64,000 nucleotides of DNA from Desulfobotulus alkaliphilus (GCF_007830435.1 NZ_VLLC01000013.1:50222-114221), one strand, 5' to 3'; counted from the stretch's first letter, positions 46,247-55,916 are shown. Program-made: numbers and translations. The notes: generated from the sequence alone by a model not told the origin.

Positions 46247-48151
46247 ATGGACCGTTTTATCAGGCCACAGGAGGGTAAAATGACAGCCGGTAAAATTATT
46301 GTGAGCAGGCGTTTTCTTCCTTTTTTTCTCACCCAGGCCAGCGGGGCCTTCAATGACAATGTTTTTAAAAATTCCCTGATGCTGCTCCTCGCCTTTAGTG
46401 CAGCATCGGCTTTGCCGTGGGACACCAGTTTCACCATGAACCTTGCCGCAGGTCTTTTTATTCTGCCCTTTCTTCTCTTTTCCGCCACAGCGGGCAGTCT
46501 TGCCGATGGTGTCTGTAAAACCCGCCTGATCCGTGCGCTGAAAATTACGGAAATGATCCTGATGGCCCTTGCGGCCCTGGCCTTTTATTTTCACCTTTAT
46601 ATTATTCTTCTGGGCCTTCTCTTTCTCATGGGAACCCAGTCTGCCTTTTTCGGACCCGTCAAATATGCGGTGATTCCGCAGCTTTTGAAGGATGACGAGC
46701 TTCTGGCGGGGAATGCCTGGGTGGAAATGGGTACCTTTCTTGCCATTTTACTGGGCACCATTGCCGGAGGCCTCCTCGTGGGCTTTGAAAATGCCGCACT
46801 GTGGACGGGTGTGATGATCGTTCTTTTTTCCTTTCTGGGATACCTTGCCAGCCGCATGATTCCCTTTGTCGGAAAAGTGGGGGCGGCATCCTCCTTTTCC
46901 TTTGCTCCCTGGTCCCAGACTTTGGCAATTGTCCGCATCAGCTATGCCAACAGAACCCTTTACCTTTCCATCATGGCCATCAGCTGGTTCTGGTTTCTCG
47001 GAGCCAGCTATCTGACCCAGTTTCCCAATTTTACAAAAAGTGTCCTCATGGGGGATAATACCGTTGTGACAGCCCTTCTCGTGGCTTTTTCCGTGGGGGT
47101 GGCAGTGGGTTCCATGCTCTGTGAACGTCTTTCCGGCGACCGGGTGGAGCTTGGGCTTGTGCCCATGGGGTCTATGGGCATCAGTCTGGCAGGCCTTGCC
47201 CTGTATTCCGTTAGTCCGGAGCCGGGAGTGGGGGAGCTCATGAACATCGGGGCCTTTCTGGCCCAGCCCCATGGCATGGCCGTACTGATCTGTCTGGGGC
47301 TGATCGGTGTTGCCGGGGGGATTTTTATTGTTCCCCTCTATGCCCTTTTACAGAAGCGGGCAGAACCCGGGCAGCGGGCCAGAATCATTGCTGCCAACAA
47401 TATTTTCAATGCCCTTTTTATGGTGGGAAGTGCCCTTGCGGGTATTGTGTTTCTGTCTGTTTTTGAACTGGCCATTTCCCATTATTTTCTGATACTGGCC
47501 ATCATGAACCTTGTGGTGGCCCTTTATGTGTATATTCAGGTGCCGGAGTTTCTCTTGCGCTTTGTGGTGTATCTTCTTACCCGTGCCATGTACCGGGTGC
47601 GCAGTGAAAATCTGCATCACATACCCGAAGAAGGCCCTGCCGTGCTGGTTGCCAACCATGTAAGCTATGTGGATGCCCTGCTCATTGCGGGTACATGCAG
47701 GCGGCCTGTGCGTTTTGTCATGGAAAGGGCCATTTACAGGCTTCCGGTTCTGAACGCCCTGTTCCGTGCCGCTAAAACCATTCCCATATGCAGTAAAAAA
47801 GAAGATCCCCTCATTTTTGAGAGGGCCTTTGACAGTGTTGCTTCGGAGCTGTCCGAGGGTAACCTTGTTTGTATTTTTCCCGAAGGCCGGTTGACAAAAA
47901 ACGGTGAAATGAATCCTTTCAGGCCGGGCATTGAGCATATTCTTTCCAGAAGCCCTGTACCTGTGGTGCCCATGGCCCTTCAGGGACTGTGGGGGTCCTT
48001 TTTCAGCCACGAGGGAAAGGGGGCCATGAAATTCAAAGGGCGTTTCCGGTCCAGGGTGGGGCTTGTGGCAGGAGAGGCCGTGGCCCCGGAAATGGCTTCC
48101 GCAGAGCTGCTTGAGCAGCGGGTGAAGGCTCTGAGGGGGGATTTTGCATAG
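46247..48151 (+). CDS. LplT-like lysophospholipid transporter fused to PlsC-type acyltransferase
   Basis: The 634-residue inner membrane protein has a major facilitator domain (residues 15-430, about 12 TM; starts FLPFFLTQASGAFNDNVFKN as in LplT) and a PlsC domain (about 440-630) with NHVSYVD, the H-x4-D catalytic motif, and FPEGRLT. It should flip lysophospholipids inward and re-acylate them. E. coli Aas adds an acyl-ACP synthetase; that domain is missing here. An in-frame ATG at 46280 is an alternative start. Confidence 0.88.
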   Translation: MDRFIRPQEGKMTAGKIIVSRRFLPFFLTQASGAFNDNVFKNSLMLLLAFSAASALPWDTSFTMNLAAGLFILPFLLFSATAGSLADGVCKTRLIRALKITEMILMALAALAFYFHLYIILLGLLFLMGTQSAFFGPVKYAVIPQLLKDDELLAGNAWVEMGTFLAILLGTIAGGLLVGFENAALWTGVMIVLFSFLGYLASRMIPFVGKVGAASSFSFAPWSQTLAIVRISYANRTLYLSIMAISWFWFLGASYLTQFPNFTKSVLMGDNTVVTALLVAFSVGVAVGSMLCERLSGDRVELGLVPMGSMGISLAGLALYSVSPEPGVGELMNIGAFLAQPHGMAVLICLGLIGVAGGIFIVPLYALLQKRAEPGQRARIIAANNIFNALFMVGSALAGIVFLSVFELAISHYFLILAIMNLVVALYVYIQVPEFLLRFVVYLLTRAMYRVRSENLHHIPEEGPAVLVANHVSYVDALLIAGTCRRPVRFVMERAIYRLPVLNALFRAAKTIPICSKKEDPLIFERAFDSVASELSEGNLVCIFPEGRLTKNGEMNPFRPGIEHILSRSPVPVVPMALQGLWGSFFSHEGKGAMKFKGRFRSRVGLVAGEAVAPEMASAELLEQRVKALRGDFA

Positions 48152-48207
48152 TTTTTGTTTTGTGGTAATTCTTCGGCACAATTAGGTCTTGTGAAGGCTG
48201 GGAGCTT

Positions 48208-48969
48208 ATGAAAAAAATCAGACGGTCATGTTTCTGCCTCTGCCTTACAGGCATTTTTCTTCTGTCCACAGGCGGAGTTTTGCAGGCGGAAGTTCTGGAA
48301 AAAATGGACGCAGCCCTTGGTCTGGCTCTGGAGGCACAGGCAGAGGCCGATGCCTTTTTAAGGGAGCGTCAGGAAGAAGAAGCCCTTCTCATGCGTTTAC
48401 GCATGGAGGCCGAAGCCCTTCGTTTTGAAAACCATATGCTGGAAAAACGCATTGCCGGTCAGCACCAGAAACTGGAGGGGCTGGAGGCGGCCAGTGATCC
48501 CGGCCGGGTGGCCCGTCTGGTGGAACCCCTGCTGGGCAGGCTGACGGATGCGCTGGAAGAGCGCATGGATAATCAGCCGCCCTTTGGGATGGAAGCCCGG
48601 AAGATGCGGGTTCAGAGGCTGCGGGAGGCCATGGAAGACGGAGAGAAAAATACAGAAGACCGTTTCCGCCTCTTTCTGGACGGCATGGAAGCCGAGCTGA
48701 ACCTCGGGGTTTTTCCGGACACGGCACCGGGCATATGGGAAAAGGAGGGGGAGACCCTCAGGGGGATTTTTTTGCATCTGGGAGCCGCAGGTCTTTTCTT
48801 CCTTTCCCCGGATGGAGACATGGTGGCCCGCTGGGACCGGGAGACCCGTAACTTCCATCCGCTGGACCGCAGGGAGGGCAGGGCCGTGGAGAGGGCCCTT
48901 GCCATGGTACAGCGGCGCATGCCCACGGAGCTGATTTCCCTGCCTGTTTCTTTGCCGGAGGTTCCATGA
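48208..48969 (+). CDS. DUF3450 family periplasmic coiled-coil protein
   Basis: The 253-residue protein has a signal peptide (hydrophobic 9-24, cleavage near LQA) and a coiled coil (residues 40-90), then a mixed domain. It matches DUF3450 proteins, which are found before TtpC-type ExbB genes in TonB2 systems. It is the first gene of a tight operon; its stop overlaps the next start (ATGATG). It probably works with the energising complex in the periplasm. Confidence 0.78.
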   Translation: MKKIRRSCFCLCLTGIFLLSTGGVLQAEVLEKMDAALGLALEAQAEADAFLRERQEEEALLMRLRMEAEALRFENHMLEKRIAGQHQKLEGLEAASDPGRVARLVEPLLGRLTDALEERMDNQPPFGMEARKMRVQRLREAMEDGEKNTEDRFRLFLDGMEAELNLGVFPDTAPGIWEKEGETLRGIFLHLGAAGLFFLSPDGDMVARWDRETRNFHPLDRREGRAVERALAMVQRRMPTELISLPVSLPEVP

Positions 48970-50336
48970 TGCGCTCTGTTTTTATCGGTCTGGTGCTGAT
49001 TCTTTTTCCCTTTTCTCCATCCCACGGGGAAAAGTTCCTTCCCCAGGAGAGGGTTCTTCAGAACTTAAGGGAAGAAGCGGCACAGCAGCGCCAGATCCTT
49101 GGGAAGGAAAGGGAGGCCCTTGCCGCACAGCGCAGGTCTCTGGAGGAAGAAATCAGGGAATTACAGGCCGCAAATCGCAAAAAAAAGGCAGATCTCGAAA
49201 CCCTCATGGCCCGAACCCGGCAGGCAGAGACCGAAAGGGAGGCTTCCCGGAGTACGGAAATGGCCCTGCTTGCCATGATGTCCGATGCGTCGGACCGTTT
49301 TGAAACCCTGCTGGGCTCCGGCATCACCCTGCCCCTTAAGTCCTTGAAAGCAAAAGGTGATACCCCGGAAGACCGCCTTCGCTCCTTTATGAAAACCCTG
49401 TATTTTCACCTCAGGGCTTCCGATACCATGGCCGTGGAAAGTCATTCCTTTATGGGCCGGGATGGACGTATGCATGAAGCCCATGTACTGCGTATTGGTG
49501 CCCTGGCCGCCATGGGGCAGGATGCCGAAGGCCGTCCCCTTTTTCTTGTCAGCCACGGAAGCGGGGATATGTACCAGCAGGCCCGGAGGCTGCCTTCCCG
49601 TTCCGAGGGCCGTGCCATTGAAAGGGCTCTGGCCGGAGAAGGGGGAGGGATGCTTCCTGTGGATCTTTCCGGAGGCACGGTTCTGGATACGGAAAGCGGT
49701 GGCAGGGGACTGCGGGACCGGGTGAGGGAAGGGGGGCTTCTCATTTGGCCCATCCTTTTTCTGGGGGTGGCGGGGCTTATGATTTTCACTGTCCGGGCCT
49801 TTGATCTTTTCCGCCTGTCCTTTTTCAAGGGCGATGCGGTCATGGTGATCAGGGACAGACGGTATGGCAGAGAAGGGGGCTGGGGGGCAAAGGCGGTAAA
49901 GAGTCCGGGACTTTCCATGCTTGTCATGGCTGCGGATCTCAGGGATGAGGCCGCCGAAGTCCGGGAACAGATGCTGGAAAGTGCTGTGGCGGGCTGGTCC
50001 GACCGCATGGAGCGGGGCATTGCCAGCCTTGGTGTGATGGCCGCACTGGCGCCCATGCTGGGTCTTCTGGGAACGGTGACGGGCATGATGGCGTCTTTCC
50101 GTGTCATGAGCCGCATGGGTGCCGGGGATATCCGCCTTATGTCCGGAGGTATTTCCGAAGCGCTGGTCACCACCCAGTGGGGGCTGGCCGTGGCCGTACC
50201 TTTGCTGCTGGCCCATCATCTGCTTTCGAGAAGGGCGGAAAGACTGGCCCTCGATGCCGAGGACAGGGCAGCAGAAGCTTTGGCTTTGCTGGAAAAAGAG
50301 TCTGATCATCCGCTTGGGGAAAAGGAGCAGGCATGA
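48966..50336 (+). CDS. ExbB/TolQ-type proton channel with periplasmic extension (TtpC-like)
   Basis: The 456-residue protein has a signal peptide (1-20), a coiled coil (about 25-90), a periplasmic domain to about 250, one TM (LLIWPILFLGVAGLMIFTVR) and a MotA/TolQ/ExbB domain with two TMs (about 350-375 and 400-425; MAALAPMLGLLGTVTGMMAS). This is the layout of Vibrio TtpC, which supports TonB2. It overlaps both neighbours by four bases. Confidence 0.85.
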   Translation: MMRSVFIGLVLILFPFSPSHGEKFLPQERVLQNLREEAAQQRQILGKEREALAAQRRSLEEEIRELQAANRKKKADLETLMARTRQAETEREASRSTEMALLAMMSDASDRFETLLGSGITLPLKSLKAKGDTPEDRLRSFMKTLYFHLRASDTMAVESHSFMGRDGRMHEAHVLRIGALAAMGQDAEGRPLFLVSHGSGDMYQQARRLPSRSEGRAIERALAGEGGGMLPVDLSGGTVLDTESGGRGLRDRVREGGLLIWPILFLGVAGLMIFTVRAFDLFRLSFFKGDAVMVIRDRRYGREGGWGAKAVKSPGLSMLVMAADLRDEAAEVREQMLESAVAGWSDRMERGIASLGVMAALAPMLGLLGTVTGMMASFRVMSRMGAGDIRLMSGGISEALVTTQWGLAVAVPLLLAHHLLSRRAERLALDAEDRAAEALALLEKESDHPLGEKEQA

Positions 50337-50755
50337 CAGGCGCAGGATGGATCACTACCTTCCGGGATGCATGGATGACGGGTGGCATATGGATATGGCT
50401 GCTGGCCCTGATGTCTGCGGGGATCTGGGCCTTAAGCCTTAAGACTTTCAGGGATCTGGGCCTTCGTGAAGGGGGCCCTTTGGGTTCTGATCTCATTGTT
50501 CACCGCATCCGGGCCATCCGTGTTCTGTCTGCCACGGCCCCCCTTCTGGGACTGATGGGTACCGTCTCTGCCATGATCACCATGTTTGCCGGGTTGCATG
50601 CCGAAGGTTTTTCAGGGGACAGGGCCATGGCCGGAGGGATTGCCCAGGCTCTGGTGAGCACACAGGCGGGGCTTCTGGCAGCCATTCCGGGTATTCTCAT
50701 GGCCCATCTTCTGGAGAGGCGGCACAGGGCTGGATGGAAAGGGAGGGGCCTGTGA
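50333..50755 (+). CDS. exbB: ExbB-type proton channel subunit
   Basis: The 140-residue protein is a short ExbB with three TM helices (GGIWIWLLALMSAGIWALSL; SATAPLLGLMGTVSAMITMF; AGLLAAIPGILMAHLLERR). It forms the proton channel with ExbD. It is the second MotA/TolQ/ExbB protein in the operon, as expected in a TonB2-type system. Its stop overlaps the exbD GTG start. Confidence 0.88.
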   Translation: MTGAGWITTFRDAWMTGGIWIWLLALMSAGIWALSLKTFRDLGLREGGPLGSDLIVHRIRAIRVLSATAPLLGLMGTVSAMITMFAGLHAEGFSGDRAMAGGIAQALVSTQAGLLAAIPGILMAHLLERRHRAGWKGRGL

Positions 50756-51162
50756 AAAGAAAGCTGCGTCAGATGCGGAGACGGGCCACGCCGGGGCTGG
50801 ATATGGCGCCTCTTCTGGATATGATTTTTATCCTTTTGATTTTTTTTGTGGTGAATGCCAGCTTTATACGGGAAACATCGGTGCCTGTGGACCGGCCTTC
50901 GGCCCGGAGTGCCGTATCCTCGGATCAGGTCCGGTTAGTGCTGGCCGTGGATGCTTCGGGCAGAATTTTTCTGGAGGACAGGCCTGTGGATCCCGGAGTA
51001 CTCCGGGGACGGATGCAGGAATTTGCCGCAAACAATCCCGGTGCTGCCGTGGTGGTGGCGGCGGATAAGGAGGCGGCATCCGGAACCCTGATGCGGGTAC
51101 TGGATATCTGCCGCATGGCAGGGATTCAGCATCTGGCTCTGGCGGCCCGGAGGCCGGAATGA
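50752..51162 (+). CDS. exbD: ExbD-type energy transduction protein
   Basis: The 136-residue protein has one TM near residues 21-42 with the functional Asp at its edge (MAPLLDMIFILLIFFVVNAS) and a periplasmic domain (VVVAADKEAASGTLMRVLDI). The GTG at 50752 overlaps the exbB stop and follows GGGAGGGG; an in-frame ATG at 50734 would overlap exbB more. It works with ExbB to energise TonB. Confidence 0.9.
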   Translation: MKRKLRQMRRRATPGLDMAPLLDMIFILLIFFVVNASFIRETSVPVDRPSARSAVSSDQVRLVLAVDASGRIFLEDRPVDPGVLRGRMQEFAANNPGAAVVVAADKEAASGTLMRVLDICRMAGIQHLALAARRPE

Positions 51163-51845
51163 GGTCCTTTGCCGTCTGGCTGGTATGCTGGGGGCTGGGG
51201 GCGGGGCTTACCCTGCTGATCTTTGGTCTTTTTTTGGTTTCCGGTGAAAACAGCCCCCCGGAGGAGCCATGGGAGGGTGTGCCCGTCACCCTGAGTCAGG
51301 ATCTGATCCGGCAGAGGTCCGATGCCGTGGCGCAAAGGCCCGTGGAAATTCCGGAACTGCCGGAGTGGGAAAGCTTAGAGCCTCTGGCTTTTGATGCTCC
51401 CGGCTTGAGAATCCCGGAGACAGCTTCCTTAAGTCAGGAAAATCTCCTTCCCGAGGTGGTGCCGGATGTAAGACCTCCAGATGCGGCAGCTCTGGCCCGC
51501 AGTCTGGAAACCCTTTTACCACAGCAAATAGTTGATGCCGATGCGGTGTATGGTCCCGGAGAGCTGGATACCCTGCCCCGTCCCCTGCACAGGGTGATAC
51601 CTGTTTTTCCCCATGCCGCCAGAAGGCAGGGTATCCGCCATGGCAGGGTACGTCTTCTCATGGAGGTGGATAGAGAAGGCCGGGTGCGGGATGTACAGGT
51701 CATATCCGCAGATCCTTCGGGATATTTTGAGGCGGTTTCCCTGGATGCGGCCCGCAGGTGGCGGTTTACACCGGGCAGGCTCGGGGGCGCGGATGTAATC
51801 ACCCGTTTTGAGCTGCCCCTTGTTTTCGGAGAGCCGGATGGATAG
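51159..51845 (+). CDS. tonB: TonB-family energy transducer
   Basis: The 228-residue protein has an N-terminal TM (residues 5-28), a proline- and acid-rich spacer (about 30-140) and a C-terminal TonB domain (PVFPHAARRQGIRHGRVRLL; ARRWRFTPGRLGG). It spans the periplasm and opens outer membrane receptors. Its start overlaps exbD. No TonB-dependent receptor is in the window, so the transported substrate is unknown. Confidence 0.88.
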   Translation: MRSFAVWLVCWGLGAGLTLLIFGLFLVSGENSPPEEPWEGVPVTLSQDLIRQRSDAVAQRPVEIPELPEWESLEPLAFDAPGLRIPETASLSQENLLPEVVPDVRPPDAAALARSLETLLPQQIVDADAVYGPGELDTLPRPLHRVIPVFPHAARRQGIRHGRVRLLMEVDREGRVRDVQVISADPSGYFEAVSLDAARRWRFTPGRLGGADVITRFELPLVFGEPDG

Positions 51846-53055
51846 AGAAGTATGGGAGAGGGGTGGGGTGAGGGCTTTGTTTAGCTCCCTCTCCCTCTGG
51901 GAGAGGGTTGGGGTGAGGGCTTTGTTTCCGGGTGTTTCCATTTTGTCAGGTGGTTTTATTTGTTTGTTTCTCATATGCCTGTCAACCATGATTTTAGTAC
52001 CGCCTCCGGCCTTTGGTTCTTCCCGCGGGGTTTTGCAGCAGGCCCTTTTTTTCCTTGAAGGGGAAGAACCTGAAAAGGCCTTTGATGTTCTGGCTTCCCA
52101 GGAGGTATCCCTGAAGGGGCTTTCCCATTACTGGAGTCTTCGGGCCACGGCCCGTTTCCGCATGGGAGAGCTGGAGGGGGCAGCGGAAGATTTTCAGCGG
52201 GGCCTGACGCTGGACCCGGAGAATGCGGATCTGTGGCGCAATCTGGGATGGACCTTCCATGGCATGGACCGTTGGAAGGATGGGGCAGAAGCCTTCCAAA
52301 GGGCTTTGACGGTTTCGCAGCAGGGAAAGGATGCCTACGGCCTTGCCCTATGTCTTTTTAACGCCGGGGATGCTGTGGCTGCGAAAGAAAAAATGGCCGA
52401 ATGGCTTAAGGCCGATACCCCCCCTGACTGGCTGCGGCTTTTTGTCCATGCTTCTCTGGCTTCGGGTGATACAAAGCCTGAGCTTCTCCGGCAGATGGAA
52501 GGCCTTGCCCTTGAAAGCGGTCGTGCCGAAGACTGGCGGCTTCTTGCTTCGGGCCTGCACAGGGCGGGTTATGCGGGCAGGGCAGCACTGGCTCTGGAAA
52601 CGGCTTTTTATTTAAAAAAACCAGATCATGGGGACTGGCAGGCGCTGGCTGGGCTCTATGCCTCAGCCGGGCTTCCCCATCTGGCGGCAGGGGCAATGGA
52701 AAGGGCGGGCAGGGATGCAATGGATGGGGTTCCCTACCTTATGGCTGCCGGGAGGTACCGGGATGCTCTGCTTCTTCTTCAGAAAAACGAAGGACCGGAG
52801 GCAGGGATGCTGGCAGCCCGGCTTCACCGGCAGGCAGGAAATCCCTCAGCCGCTCTGGCGAGCCTTTCCGGCCTGAAAGAAACGCCGGAAGTGCTTTATA
52901 TGAAAGGACTGTGTTTCAGGGAGCTTAGTCGTTACAGTGAGGCCCGCAGGGTTTTTGCCCTCCTTGCGGAGGTGCCGGGATGGGAGTTTCGGGTGAAGGG
53001 ACTTTTAAACCGGATGCAGGCATTGGATGAGGCCGGGATGGGTGATTCCTATTGA
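51838..53055 (+). CDS. TPR protein of the TonB operon, with repeat-derived N-terminus
   Basis: The ATG at 51838 overlaps the tonB stop and follows GGAGA, giving 405 residues. Residues 4-30 are encoded by a dispersed repeat (LSLWERVGVRAL), then comes a signal-peptide-like helix (SILSGGFICLFLICLSTMIL) and TPR units (AAEDFQRGLTLDPENADLWR; AAREAD-type helices to the end). An internal start such as TTG 51922 or ATG 51988 is possible. TPR proteins accompany TonB2 operons in Vibrio. Periplasmic place is inferred. Confidence 0.7.
   Translation: MDREVWERGGVRALFSSLSLWERVGVRALFPGVSILSGGFICLFLICLSTMILVPPPAFGSSRGVLQQALFFLEGEEPEKAFDVLASQEVSLKGLSHYWSLRATARFRMGELEGAAEDFQRGLTLDPENADLWRNLGWTFHGMDRWKDGAEAFQRALTVSQQGKDAYGLALCLFNAGDAVAAKEKMAEWLKADTPPDWLRLFVHASLASGDTKPELLRQMEGLALESGRAEDWRLLASGLHRAGYAGRAALALETAFYLKKPDHGDWQALAGLYASAGLPHLAAGAMERAGRDAMDGVPYLMAAGRYRDALLLLQKNEGPEAGMLAARLHRQAGNPSAALASLSGLKETPEVLYMKGLCFRELSRYSEARRVFALLAEVPGWEFRVKGLLNRMQALDEAGMGDSY
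51850..51935 (+). repeat. REP-like repeat inserted at the TPR gene start
   Basis: Two direct copies of GGGGTGAGGGCTTTGTTT (51865-51882, 51910-51927) flank a 9-bp hairpin CCCTCTCCC-tct-GGGAGAGGG (51887-51907). The hairpin core is the same as the one 3' of VR2. The repeat is open in the TPR frame. Confidence 0.8.
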
Positions 53056-53084
53056 TGGAAATCTTTAAGGTAGAGGAGGAAAGT

Positions 53085-55916
53085 ATGCGCAAGGCATTTT
53101 GGTTTTTTGTCTGTCTGATGATGCTTTTTATATCCGGCAGTACACAGGCCTTTGCAGGGGAGTCTTCTTCCGGCTGGCCATGGGAAAGGTCGGATCTTTC
53201 TCCCCATCCGAAGCTGGTGTTTGGTGAGCTTCCCAATGGTTTCCGTTATGCCCTTTTTCCCAATGATCATCCTTCGGGCAGGGTCCATCTTCACCTTCTG
53301 GTACGTTCGGGTTCCCGCCATGAGGCCGAAGGTCAGGAAGGGCTGGCCCACTTCCTTGAGCACATGGCCTTTAACGGTTCCACCCACTTTCCGCCGGGCA
53401 GCCTTATCCATTTCTTCCAGAAAATCGGCATGAATTTTGGGGGAGACACCAATGCCCATACGGCCTTTGACCGGACGGTCTATGACATTGTGCTTCCCGA
53501 AGGCAAATCCGAGACCCTGGATCAGGGCCTTCGGATCATGGCCGATTATGCAGGAGAGCTTCTTTTCCCTGCAGAAGAAATTGAGCGGGAGCGGGGCATT
53601 GTCCTTGCCGAAAAAAGGGACAGGGATTCGGCTGCCTACCGCATGCACCGGGCAGAGCAGGCCTTTCTGTTCAGGGGAACCCGCATTCCCCAAAGGCCGC
53701 CCATTGGCCTTGCTTCTGTGATCCGCTCTGCAGATGCAAAAGATTTCAGGGCTTTTTACCATGCCTGGTACAGACCGGAGCGCATGCTGCTTCTGGGCGT
53801 TGGGGATATGGATCTGGCTGAGGTGCAGGCAAAGATTCATGCCGCCTTCGGGGATCTCAAGGCCCGTGGTCCTTTGCTGCCGGAGCCTGAAATCGGTGTG
53901 CCGGATCATCGGGGACTTGCATTCATGTATCACAATGAACCGGCAAGCGGCGAGCTGCGCCTTGGAATTTCCACGGTATCATCCATGGAACCCTCGCCCC
54001 ATACAATGCAGTCGGATCAGGATGCGCTTCTGCGCCACATGGGCATGCGTATGCTGGCCCAGCGCCTTGAGCGGCTGAAGGAGGAGGGCGGTCTTCCGGT
54101 GCTTTCCCTTGCCGCCTTTACCCATGACCTTTACGGAAGCATCCGGCTTGCGGATCTGCGGATGGTTTCAAGGCCGGAGACCTGGGAAGAAAATCTCAAA
54201 ATTGCCACAAAAACCCTGAGGGAGGCCCTGGTGCATGGATTTACCGCAGGGGAGCTGGAAAGGGTAAGGCAGGAGTTCATTGCCTGGTTTGAGGAAAGGG
54301 CAGAGACATCCCGGCGCATGGCAAGTGGTGATCTGGCAGCAGAGTTTCTGATGGATTTTTATACGGATCAGGTGCCTGTATGTCCTGAAGCCATGGCATT
54401 GCTGGTGATTCCCTTTCTGGAGAAGGCGGAATTGTCCGCAGTGAACCGTTCTTTCCGGCAGCTCTGGTCCGGCAGCCACAGGCTGGTGCGCATGCTGGGA
54501 GAAGGGGTGGCTCTGCCCGCAGCTCAGGTGAAACAGCGGATGCGTTCCATTTATCTTGCCGCCGGCGATGAGGTTTCAAGGGAAAGGTTGTGGTCAAAAG
54601 CCGTTGATTTCCCCTACCTGCCCGCACCGGAAGAACTGGCTGGTGTCAAAAAGGTATGGGAGGATGAAGGGCTTGGCATCCGGGATGTGCTGCTGGAAGA
54701 CGGCACCCTTCTCCACATCCGGCAGACGGACTTCGAGGCGGGCCGGGTGCGGATGCGGGTGCGTCTGGGTACGGGGCGCAGCGGTGAGCCCTGGCCCGGT
54801 CTTTCCTATATTGCCACCGAAACCCTGAATCTTTCGGGTACGGGTACCCTTGGCCGGGATGCCCTGGAACAGGCCCTTGCGGGTAAGCGCGTCGCCCTGC
54901 ACATGGGCATGGGACCAAAGGAAATATTTTTTGACGGAGAGGCCCGAAGGAGCGATTTTGCCAGCCTGCTTCATCTGCTGCGTGCCCGTCTGGAAGATCC
55001 GGGTTTCAGGGAAGAGGCCTTTGAGCTTGCCAGAAATCGCTATGTGAGAGAGCTGGAGCAGGCGGCCGGGAGTATTGACCGGACATTTCGCCGGGAGAAC
55101 CCCTGCTTTTTCACGGGAGACGATGCAAGGCTCTGCCCGCCGGATGCCCTGCCCCCATGGTCTTTGGATGATATCCGAAGCTGGCTGGCCCCTGTTCTTG
55201 CCTCCGATCCCTTAGAAATCTCCGTGGCAGGGGATATGGATGTGCTGGAAGTGGAAGGGCTTGTGCGCAGTATTCTGGGAAAAAGGCCCGCATCCCATGT
55301 CAGGGTGGCGGAGCCTGTGGCCCAAAGTCCTGCCTTTGCCCATGGTACTTCCAGAACCGTCAGGGTCCATGCCCATCCGCCCGCAAGCCTTGTGCAGTGG
55401 GGTTTTCCCACGGGCGGCAGTGCCTCTTCACTGGAGCACCGGGGGCTGAATCTGCTGGCGGAAGTTCTGAGGGAGAGGCTGCGTGAGGAAATCCGGGAAA
55501 ATATGGGCATTGCCTATGCCCCCTTTGCCTGGCACTGGCACTATACGGGATGGTCCGACTGGGGCGGCATCATGGCAGGGGTTTCCGTGGCCCCCGAAGC
55601 CGCGGAGGAGGTTTCGGGCCGCATCCTTTCCCTTGCAGCGGGTCTGGGGGAGGGCGGGCTGACACCGGAGCTGCTGGAAAGGGTAAGGGGCCCGCTCATC
55701 AACAATCTGGAAACACGTCAACAGAATAATATGTACTGGATCATGGGCGTCATGGATGGTTCCGGAGAAAAGCCTGAGCTGCGGGAATGGGCCAGAACCC
55801 TGATATCAGACTATATGGCCTGGACCGCCGAAGACTTAAGCGCCCTTGCCGCAAGGGTTCTGAATCCTGAAAAGGCCTCCCTTTTGCGGGTTGAGACTGA
55901 AAAACAGCAGGATTGA
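53085..55916 (+). CDS. M16 family zinc metallopeptidase (PqqL-like)
   Basis: The 943-residue protein has a signal peptide (MRKAFWFFVCLMMLFISGST, cleavage near QAFA) and the inverted zinc motif H89-F-L-E92-H93 in the first M16 domain; the third ligand is expected in ERGIVLAE near residue 170. A second, inactive M16 half follows from about 480. The ATG at 53085 has GAGGAGGA before it. It ends the TonB operon; periplasmic M16 proteases such as PqqL and FusC process cargo imported by TonB receptors, so a similar role is inferred. Confidence 0.88.
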   Translation: MRKAFWFFVCLMMLFISGSTQAFAGESSSGWPWERSDLSPHPKLVFGELPNGFRYALFPNDHPSGRVHLHLLVRSGSRHEAEGQEGLAHFLEHMAFNGSTHFPPGSLIHFFQKIGMNFGGDTNAHTAFDRTVYDIVLPEGKSETLDQGLRIMADYAGELLFPAEEIERERGIVLAEKRDRDSAAYRMHRAEQAFLFRGTRIPQRPPIGLASVIRSADAKDFRAFYHAWYRPERMLLLGVGDMDLAEVQAKIHAAFGDLKARGPLLPEPEIGVPDHRGLAFMYHNEPASGELRLGISTVSSMEPSPHTMQSDQDALLRHMGMRMLAQRLERLKEEGGLPVLSLAAFTHDLYGSIRLADLRMVSRPETWEENLKIATKTLREALVHGFTAGELERVRQEFIAWFEERAETSRRMASGDLAAEFLMDFYTDQVPVCPEAMALLVIPFLEKAELSAVNRSFRQLWSGSHRLVRMLGEGVALPAAQVKQRMRSIYLAAGDEVSRERLWSKAVDFPYLPAPEELAGVKKVWEDEGLGIRDVLLEDGTLLHIRQTDFEAGRVRMRVRLGTGRSGEPWPGLSYIATETLNLSGTGTLGRDALEQALAGKRVALHMGMGPKEIFFDGEARRSDFASLLHLLRARLEDPGFREEAFELARNRYVRELEQAAGSIDRTFRRENPCFFTGDDARLCPPDALPPWSLDDIRSWLAPVLASDPLEISVAGDMDVLEVEGLVRSILGKRPASHVRVAEPVAQSPAFAHGTSRTVRVHAHPPASLVQWGFPTGGSASSLEHRGLNLLAEVLRERLREEIRENMGIAYAPFAWHWHYTGWSDWGGIMAGVSVAPEAAEEVSGRILSLAAGLGEGGLTPELLERVRGPLINNLETRQQNNMYWIMGVMDGSGEKPELREWARTLISDYMAWTAEDLSALAARVLNPEKASLLRVETEKQQD

